NCBI RefSeq assembly: GCF_963675165.1
Contig: NC_087390.1
Span: 4,225,301 to 4,289,300 of the forward strand
DNA length: 64,000 bases
Origin: Halichondria panicea
Taxonomy: Eukaryota; Porifera; Demospongiae; Suberitida; Halichondriidae
Direction: 5' to 3'
In this document: one piece after another, positions 56,848 to 64,000 of the stretch
Position numbering within the stretch: position 1 is the stretch's first letter
How the letters are laid out: every line of letters begins with the position of its first letter
Position numbers and translations under genes: made by a program
Notes under the pieces: generated by a model
What the model saw: the letters and a program-made list of their open reading frames with translations, nothing else
Database searches by the model: none
Told to the model about the DNA's origin: nothing

Positions 56848-57755
56848 TTGAGTGGCTTTTTAATTCGTGGTTTATTGGTGTGTTTGCAGTTTGAGAACAT
56901 AATTATGTTTACACACATGCTGCCATCTGGCATATTGTATGCATGTATGCTCTAGCTATTATCTATGTTACATGCAAGAGTGATTGACGCATGCATGATT
57001 GCAATAGCTGGATTTTTGTTGTGCATGTGGCCACCATGCATTGCACTATCACTATCTTCAAGAGTTCATTAGGAACTCTTGCTATCTTCTATCTGCCTGG
57101 GCCTCACCCTGGAATGTTTGTGGTTTATTTGGCATTTTGCTCAATCAAACTTGGTACTACTACAGATTCTCGGGCGCCTTATGCAGTGATCAGTACAACC
57201 CCTATTCTGTGGTATGCATGGACGTATACATAATTTATAACGAGCACTATAAATTATACAGTAGAACCTCAATTATCCAGCTTGCCTCGATGGAACCAAG
57301 GTGTCCGGATAATCGAGACTCTACTAAATATATCTACTCTCCCACTATCGGCATTTATTTAACTTTTGTAGGTACAAAAGCAATAAAATGTCATGCTTAC
57401 ACCACAATCAAAGTTAATGCTCCATAAACATTAATTAGCTTTATTTTATAACTTGTGCCAATATTACTCAACACATTCATAATGTGATTTTTGTTGCTAC
57501 ATGTACTATAGTATAGCGCTATAAAGCATGTAGATTGGATGCTGTTGTTAGGTACGTGTTTTTGTGCATGATTCCTCTAATATTCTGCACTTAAAAGAAC
57601 CCCACATACATTACATGTAACATGATACCTCTTTCTATAGCTTCCATATACTGGGTATTCAATTACAGTGAGGAATTTCACACAATTGAGCTATAGCCAT
57701 CATGTTACCTTCCAAGAAAGCAGTAGTAGCTCAGTTGTGATATTATGCTCAAATA
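56848..57755. other. Intergenic region, GPR155 to tyrosinase
   Basis: It lies between two plus-strand genes. No gene was recognised. It contains a small pogo-like MITE at 57259-57325; the remainder is AT-rich with GCATGCAT and ATAATTAT words and would include the tyrosinase promoter. Confidence 0.5.
57259..57325. mobile_element. Small pogo/Tigger-like MITE
   Basis: CAGTAGAACCTCAATTATCC at the left and CGGATAATCGAGACTCTACT at the right are inverted ends with almost no interior. They are related to the element at 34001-34206 by the CAGTAGAACCTC terminus. Confidence 0.65.
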
Positions 57756-59573
57756 ATGGCTCTGAAGTACAGCTTTGTAATATGTTTGCTTTTCTATTGT
57801 AGAAATACATATAGCCAGTTTCCAGCAGTTTGCAATACTCAAGAAAATCTGCAATCCAAAACCTGTTGCCCAAATGTTTGTGGAGGACCTACCAGAGGAA
57901 TCTGCACCAACTTTACTAAAGAAATTACCTCCCAATGGGGAAAAGCTTCTCCTGACATTGTAAACGTAATGCGTGATTCTCCTAATAATCCACTGAAAGG
58001 GTCTGTTGATTCTCGTTTTCTTTGGCCAACTCTTGTTTTTGACACGTTTTGTAATTGTAGTGGCAAGTTTGGTGGCTACGACTGTATGGAGTGTGAATTT
58101 GGTTGGACAGGAGAAGATTGTCAAACACGAAAGACACCTGTTGTGCGTCATAGTTTCCATAGCCTGTCAGACATAAAAAAGAAAGAGTTTGTTGAAGCTA
58201 CATTACTGTTAAAGAATGAAATAGGACAATGGAGTGTTATTGTAGAGGAACCTGCTAACTATTCAAGTAACCCCGCCACACTACAGAATGTCAGTACCTA
58301 TGATTTCTTCACTTTCTTGCACTACTTTGCCACGAAAGGATCAGAAGTAAATTCGAAATGTAAAAAACTATTACACCAGGACCTTGCTATTGACTTTGCC
58401 CATGATGGCCCTGTTTTCCCTGTTTGGCACAGACGATACTTGCTAACTGTTGAGAAAGAGTTTCAACGAATAATGAATAACCAATTGTTTGGGCTCCCTT
58501 ATTGGCCATGGGAACAAAACGATAAATCTCCATTTGACAAAAAGTACTATGGCATACCATCCAGCACTCCAGTTGGTAAAAATGTAACTGGTGACTCAAT
58601 CAATTCTGCCAAGTGGAATACCATTTGTGATCAAAATTGGTGGAACTTAAGCCGATCTGATGACTGTGCTCTAGAATGGAAAGTTTGCAATCCAGCGATA
58701 GAATTACAATCGGCTAGATCGTTACAAAGAGGGCAAACTAACCTCAACTTTACTTATCTTCCCCACCTGCTTGAAGTAAAAATGGCTCTTGCTGCTCCAT
58801 TGTATGATGTTCCTGATTCCAATGGTATTTATAGTGAAAATAGTCCTCGTTCTAGCTTCAGAAATCGATTGGAAGGATGGATCCAGATTTGTTCAGCAGT
58901 AAATTGTGTTGGAAGACGTGGACCCACTTGTATGCATAACACTATCCACACTTGGGTTGGTGGTCACATGTACGCTCGGTCTTCAACAATTAATGATCCC
59001 GTATTCAATATTCACCACTGCAACACCGATCGCATTTTTGAGAGCTGGATAAAGCGATTCAATGCATCCAGTCTCCCACCTTATGTTCCTGAGCAGGGTG
59101 GGCATCCTGGAAAGAACAAAGATGACTACATTGTACCTTTCTTTCCAGTAATAAAAGCTGGCAAACAATACTCCAACCGAGGCTCTGAAGAATGGGGTTA
59201 CGTGTATGATGAGTTAGTTGTTGCGGACATTGATGACAAAACAATTTTAGACTGCAGCATGGACATACGCAGTTGTCTTCGCTGTGATGCTAACGGAACA
59301 TGCACATCGCCCTGGGGCTGTAGCAATCAAACCTGCCCTTCACCAGTCATAGCATCAATTCAGGGTGAGGAGGAGGCCACTGATATTACTGTAACATTGA
59401 ATGATGATGATGCACTTGCATTGGGTTTGGGTCTTGGATTAGGACTCAGGTTTCCATTAATCATCATTATGATTTTTATTATTGGCTCAATAGTGAAAAT
59501 GATTCGATCAAGGAGACATAGCGGACAGAGTGTGGTAACACCACTTTTACGTCGAAATGGAGAGACAAATTGA
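57756..59573 (+). CDS. Membrane-anchored tyrosinase-family copper protein
   Basis: 605 residues, intronless. A signal peptide (residues 1-20) is followed by Cys-rich and EGF-like parts (CNCSGKFGGYDCMECEFGW, about 88-128), as in animal type III tyrosinases. Copper site A has His near 189 (FLHYF), 216 and 224 (AHDGPVFPVWHRRYL). Copper site B has HNTIHTWVGGHM near 394-405 and FNIHHCNTDRIFESW near 417-431. All expected His ligands are visible. A second Cys cluster follows (CLRCDANGTC). A Leu-Gly repeat (LGLGLGLGL) runs into one membrane span (LIIIMIFIIGSIV), then a short Arg-rich tail. It should oxidise phenols or catechols in the secretory path or at the surface; pigment, matrix cross-linking or defence are possible uses. 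No frame damage is seen. Animal tyrosinases usually have introns, so the single exon is notable. Confidence 0.93.
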   Translation: MALKYSFVICLLFYCRNTYSQFPAVCNTQENLQSKTCCPNVCGGPTRGICTNFTKEITSQWGKASPDIVNVMRDSPNNPLKGSVDSRFLWPTLVFDTFCNCSGKFGGYDCMECEFGWTGEDCQTRKTPVVRHSFHSLSDIKKKEFVEATLLLKNEIGQWSVIVEEPANYSSNPATLQNVSTYDFFTFLHYFATKGSEVNSKCKKLLHQDLAIDFAHDGPVFPVWHRRYLLTVEKEFQRIMNNQLFGLPYWPWEQNDKSPFDKKYYGIPSSTPVGKNVTGDSINSAKWNTICDQNWWNLSRSDDCALEWKVCNPAIELQSARSLQRGQTNLNFTYLPHLLEVKMALAAPLYDVPDSNGIYSENSPRSSFRNRLEGWIQICSAVNCVGRRGPTCMHNTIHTWVGGHMYARSSTINDPVFNIHHCNTDRIFESWIKRFNASSLPPYVPEQGGHPGKNKDDYIVPFFPVIKAGKQYSNRGSEEWGYVYDELVVADIDDKTILDCSMDIRSCLRCDANGTCTSPWGCSNQTCPSPVIASIQGEEEATDITVTLNDDDALALGLGLGLGLRFPLIIIMIFIIGSIVKMIRSRRHSGQSVVTPLLRRNGETN

Positions 59574-60614
59574 GTGTAATGTCGTAATTAATTTGTGAGC
59601 ATTGCCATATAATCACCTCTGTACAGTATTTACATATATATAGACGTAAATGCGTTAGCTTCTTATTTATTTTTGTTCCTAACCTAGCTAGATCTATACA
59701 TGATTAGCCTATTATACATGTTTACTGTTTCACGCTTGTATTAATATCCCTGTACGTTCGGTATAAAACAGGAAGGTTTGCATTGATGTCAGCTGCTTCA
59801 ACGGTTTTTACCACTATTAGGCCAGCAATGTATAATTATAGCTGTCAAGCCTGTAGTGCCACAGCAATCACATCAACTGGCCAAAGGCATGTATCAGAAT
59901 GCTGACGTGCATACAAGCATATGGCCTTGTGGGATATATACGCAGGGTATAATAATGATTTTGGACTATTATTACAGCCACAATCTGGATGAGATGGCTT
60001 CCTTCCCACTCAATTCTGAGAATCTTGTAATTGAGCCCATGCACTTGCGTCCATTCATTGGATGAATCATCAGTTGTAAAGTAAAAAATGCGACCCTCTA
60101 AAAATACGTTATATACCAGCAGGAGTGTAACAACCTTCAAAAGAAGCGATCTACATAGGTGTCCACGTATTTAAGGTTTTGCTTACCTTTTTGCCTCACT
60201 TCACTTTACTCTCACTTTACCTGTATTGTCAGTTGATGTTTTGCTTCTCAATCTAAGAATTTGGTTAAGCTACACTGTGAAGTTAATTTGTCTGTAACTA
60301 GTTGTTGTTGCCTATAGCTAGGAGCCTGTCTCTAGCTAATTTTTCTAGCCTGTCTAGAATCCCTCTACGTACACCAAGATAAGTAGGCCTCTGACTACCT
60401 AATGTATCCCCGTCGAATAAGCGTTGCAATAAAATTACGAACTGTTGATACAATCCTCAAATAATAATAATTATACACTACATTTTATCATTCTATGTAT
60501 ATAGGTGTTAAAAAGTGTATTACACTAAGTATATACTTATTATACAGTGTTCAGAAAGCTTTCATCCTGCAAGTATAATATAGATACACATGTTTCAAAA
60601 ACAAATGTTATAAC
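59574..60614. other. Intergenic region, tyrosinase to prominin (convergent)
   Basis: No gene was recognised. It contains the dispersed repeat at 60186-60372. The 3' UTRs of both neighbours must lie here. Confidence 0.5.
60186..60372. repeat. Dispersed repeat copy (pair with 41676-41832)
   Basis: It carries the same ordered words as the copy near the 112-bp palindrome, in the same orientation, with one extra CTCTCACTTTA insertion. There is no open frame. Confidence 0.75.
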
Positions 60615-63600
60615 TTACGGATAGGCGTTATCATAATTGTTGTCACGATCTTGTCTACCACGTGTTTCTCTTTCCCTGAAGAAGCTTGCAGCGAGAGTAG
60701 CGAATATGATCAGTGGAATATAAAGCACTGCACAGAAACCCAGCGACCACCAGAAACCATTCTGAAAGAGGATAAATGGATCATTGCTTCATTTCTGTTA
60801 ATTGTGCAAACCAGTACGTCTTAATTCATTAACCTACGACTCCCTACGAGCTACAAAAAATCAGTAAATTTGACTATAGACAGACAGTTCAAAGAGTGCG
60901 TGTTAAATGCGAACAATTAACACAATACACTGTTCAACTCACCAATCCATCTACAAAGTCTCTGCATATCACATTGTGTATCTGTGTGTACACTCCATAC
61001 ACAGGCTGGCATCCACCAACATTGGCAATTATCTAGATACAAAAAAAGTTAATCCAGCAGGATATACTGTAAAAAATGATATGTGATTTTACCACAATAG
61101 TCCCACGCATCATTTTTTACAGTGTATAGCTACAGTGTATAGCTATAATGCTGGTATATCGTAACGAAATCACATACGTACATAATGTTGCAGATTGTCG
61201 CTCATGCGTGTGACACTGAATATTTATATTAGTTACCTGGCTCTCCAAATGATCAATGTATTGGTCTAGATAGCTTAACGATCTCGATAGGGTACCTCGA
61301 ACTGTCTGTATGTATAATAATACCACTGATAATTTGAACGCATATAATAATGTACAGTCACTACAGCGGGGTTTTGTTATGCATCTGATGCTGATGTTAT
61401 GTAGTCTTACGCCATTAATAAAGTCTTCGAGAAAGGGCTGAGATATGTCTACCAGCTCCTCTGCAATCTGATTGGCCAGTGGGGCAATGGTCGCCCCCAA
61501 AGCTCCTTTGATATTCCCCAGTTCTTCGACGAAACTTTCCAACTCATTCTATAAAACAAATAGTAGCTTAATGCTGTGTATACATTATACAGGCATAGGT
61601 GACTGTATACAGTGATGCATACCAGCAGATGAAAGATATAACTTACAACAGAATTAAGCAGAACAGGCACAACGTTATTGCAGACAATCTCGAATTCAAC
61701 AATGAGCTCATTAATCTTATCAACGACATCATCTTCTCCAAGAGCTGCTATTTGGGAACTCAGATTCCGCAGCTTCTCTATGCTATTATTTAAATCAGCT
61801 CTGACAATGGCTGACTCAATCTCAGTAGCAACGCCTGCATATAATTATGGTGACGATAACATTATAGTACATCAAGTTCCATCACTAATAACGCAAACAT
61901 GCTTATATGAAAACACCATGAAAACGTAGTGTTCATATTATCAGTAATTATACCGTATAGATAAACTGTATAGCAACCTGTAATGTTGACGTTAGTGATG
62001 TTGATTGCGTCAAGTTGACCCAGCCCATCCTGTATCACGTTGCTGAGGTTTGCTGGGTCAATATTTAAAACAGCATCCGCAATGCTCGAGTCAATAGAAG
62101 CCTGCAGCTGGAAAAATACCCAGTTTTGAGCACAACAGCTTAGCTCGGCAAATCATGCATATACAACACTGATTGGAGAGACGGGTGACTCTGGGCCAGA
62201 GGAGGTACGACATAGGTTGACCTGAGTCTACATACGTACAAGTGTTAAACATTCCAACAGAAGTAACAAGAAGGCTAAAGAGCAAGCTACTACCTTTTTT
62301 GAATAAACAAGTTAAAGAAATCAATCACCTTTTCACCATTTAATAATAATATTATTAAGTTATCCCCTAAAATCGGTTAATTAATTAACTTTAGGGCTCA
62401 AAATGGGGCTTTACTCTAAAATGCCAGATTTTAGCCGGTACTTATGTTCCATACATCTGGGGCTGAGCTTACTCTTTAGCTGTCTTATTTTGTTTGGAAC
62501 ATGTTGTTACATGCAATGCATTACTGTAACAGCAACAGTGACAATTAATGTCATGCATGCATTCTACCCTAAGGCTAGCTTACTTGTGTAATGTTAAGTA
62601 CACTACGTATTGCACCCCCAATTGAACCACTGGGCAATGGAAGAAGCGCTCCAAGGTTGAGGGCAGTGAACAGGGCAGTATCTTCGTCTTCACATTGTCT
62701 ATAATTTTAAAGCAGTGCCCGTATATGACGTAATTAGCATATTCTACATCACCTCACCTGAAGAAACCTGAAATGGATGGGATGTCACGTATGGAAAATG
62801 TTGCATTTCCTGACGCTCCAGTTAGAGCTTCAATAGTGTCCCTTACCTCTGGGCGGTCAATTGTCTGCAATTAAGCAAGTTGATCAAGAGTTTATTAATG
62901 CATCAATTACCTGAGCAAACAGGTCGTAGTCTGGTCCTTGGACTGCCTGGCAGATCTTGAGAGAGTTGGCTCCAAAGAAGAAGAAAATGGCAGACAAAAG
63001 CAGGAGAAAAAACCCAAACAAGAATGCTGTGCCAATTCCTCTGTATACACAAGTCATGTACATTGTGGTAAGGATGGACAAATGACAAATTTCTGCAAGA
63101 CTCTATGTGCTGGATAAGATTAATTAGCTTGTCTTAGACTAATTAAGAAAAAGATTAGTCCTCCCGGGGGGGGGGGGGGGGGCAAATTTTTTTTAGTTTC
63201 TTGAAATGCCTTATATAGTAGACTGTAGACCCTCTAGTTATAAATTAAGAATTTGCATACTGGTGGAGGGGAAGCTGAAGAGTATATAGGGAAGATGCTG
63301 CCCTCCTGCCCCCCCCCCCCCCCCCACTGGATAGAACCCTGCTAGCTGCATCAGCCTGCGTGAAACAAGTTCTGTATACACACTAAAAAAACTACATATG
63401 CACCATTAGCATTCAAACGTTCATTTCTACATACAAAAGATGGTCGTTCAGTCAACATGCACAATTTGTTTAAAGCTTTACAGGCAGATTGGCTTTTTAT
63501 TTGCCTTAGATATCATGTACTCCGCACCTAATTTGGAACATAGCTTCCTCGCTAAGGGCCAAGTTTTGTTCAGTAAAAATGATAGGAAATTTTCACCTCA

Positions 63601-64000
63601 TAATAATATTATAGAAGCAGCGCTGAGAACCAGAGTGCATGAGCTAACCCAAAATCAAATCGTCCATTGTGCATTATATCTTATACACCCTCCCAGATAT
63701 TAGTTAAAACTATTTGAAATGTGTTTTGACAGCAATTCATGGTACTAGAGGTACTTAACGATTTTATTTGGTTCTCAGCTCTTCCTTACTTGTATAAACA
63801 TAAATCGACAGCTTTCAGGACTATAATTATTATGATTATGCTTTTTTGTCCAACATACATGAGTAGGAAAATGCCTCCGCAGTTTGACAGTGATGATCTT
63901 TCTGATGGTAGTCGACCTTTGTTGAACCCGACAAACCCACATACCAGACCGATCCATATCAGCCCAATCGTTACCAGTGTCATCGAGCAAACAACAATCC
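60615..64000 (-). CDS. PROM1: Prominin (CD133 family), N-terminal part beyond right edge
   Basis: Prominins are pentaspan glycoproteins that bind cholesterol in membrane protrusions. The exon 63859 to the edge carries TLVTIGLIWIGLVCGFVGFN, then CGGIFLLM, like the third membrane span and small Cys loop. The next exon (about 62905-63045) gives RGIGTAFLFGFFLLLLSAIF then FFGANSLKICQ, matching the fourth span and its FGAN hallmark. Exons at about 62765-62868, 62590-62700, 61975-62110, 61645-61835, 61412-61552, 61235-61308 and 60957-61032 encode the second large extracellular loop with heptad-like helices and few Cys. The exon 60615-60761 holds the last span (SLGFCAVLYIPLIIFATLAA) and a short charged tail ending NNYDNAYP. 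The stop TAA overlaps a strong donor-like CCGTAAGT, so a further 3' exon is possible. Gene symbol denotes family, not strict orthology. Confidence 0.9.
63166..63325. repeat. Paired G17 and C17 homopolymer runs
   Basis: A run of 17 G (63166-63182) and a run of 17 C (63309-63325) lie 126 bp apart in a prominin intron. They are complementary and of equal length, so a hairpin or G-quadruplex could form. Run lengths are error-prone in sequencing. Confidence 0.8.

Noticed and set aside
57705..58160. 151-codon minus-strand frame
   Set aside because: It is antisense to the tyrosinase signal peptide and EGF-like part; shadow frame.
1..64000. Bacterial symbiont contig
   Set aside because: Many GT-AG introns in conserved animal genes show this is host nuclear DNA.

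Overview
The window is animal genomic DNA and most likely comes from a sponge (Porifera, demosponge grade). It is AT-rich. Conserved animal genes are split into many small exons by short GT-AG introns. The intergenic and intronic DNA is full of short inverted-repeat elements and of the palindromic words ACATGT, TGCATGCA and ATAATTAT. Family content (prominin, GPR155, VPS41, TMEM45, a tyrosinase, TIL/Kunitz cysteine-rich proteins, beta-helix multi-pass receptors) fits an early-branching metazoan. The species call is inference; no rRNA or mitochondrial marker lies in the window.

Left part (1-20 kb): VPS41, a HOPS tethering subunit, runs on the minus strand from its start codon at 14012 to beyond the left edge. 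Its second intron is about 7 kb and holds, on the opposite strand, an intronless gene for a secreted-type beta-helix ectodomain joined to a multi-pass membrane module (6141-9936, one frameshift). Upstream of VPS41, on the same strand, is a secreted or extracellular Kunitz plus seven-TIL-domain protein (14181-19846) built by tandem duplication of a 186-bp symmetric exon.

Middle (20-43 kb): an unusual metzincin (astacin-type HExxHxxGxxH) with no signal peptide (21956-26703, minus); a type II membrane sulfotransferase of the heparan-sulfate sulfotransferase type (27395-28450, minus); an RWD-domain plus PARP-catalytic-domain protein (29737-35189, plus); a second beta-helix multi-pass receptor homologue carrying about six frameshifts (36629-40363, plus); and an intronless TMEM45-family protein (42038-43033, minus).

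Right part (43-64 kb): a repeat-rich block with a roughly 2.4-kb inverted-repeat-bounded composite element and tandem repeats (43.5-46.7 kb); GPR155/LYCHOS, a PIN-like transporter plus GPCR-like plus DEP protein (47365-56847, plus); an intronless membrane-anchored tyrosinase (57756-59573, plus); and the C-terminal half of a prominin (60615 to the right edge, minus).

The genes do not form one pathway. VPS41 and GPR155 both act at late endosomes and lysosomes in known animals, but this adjacency may be chance. Most notable are the nested receptor gene and its frameshifted homologue, the signal-less metzincin, the TIL exon array, a perfect 112-bp palindrome at 41411-41522, and nested or abutting inverted-repeat elements. 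All splice boundaries were read by eye from frame and GT-AG signals; no searches were run.
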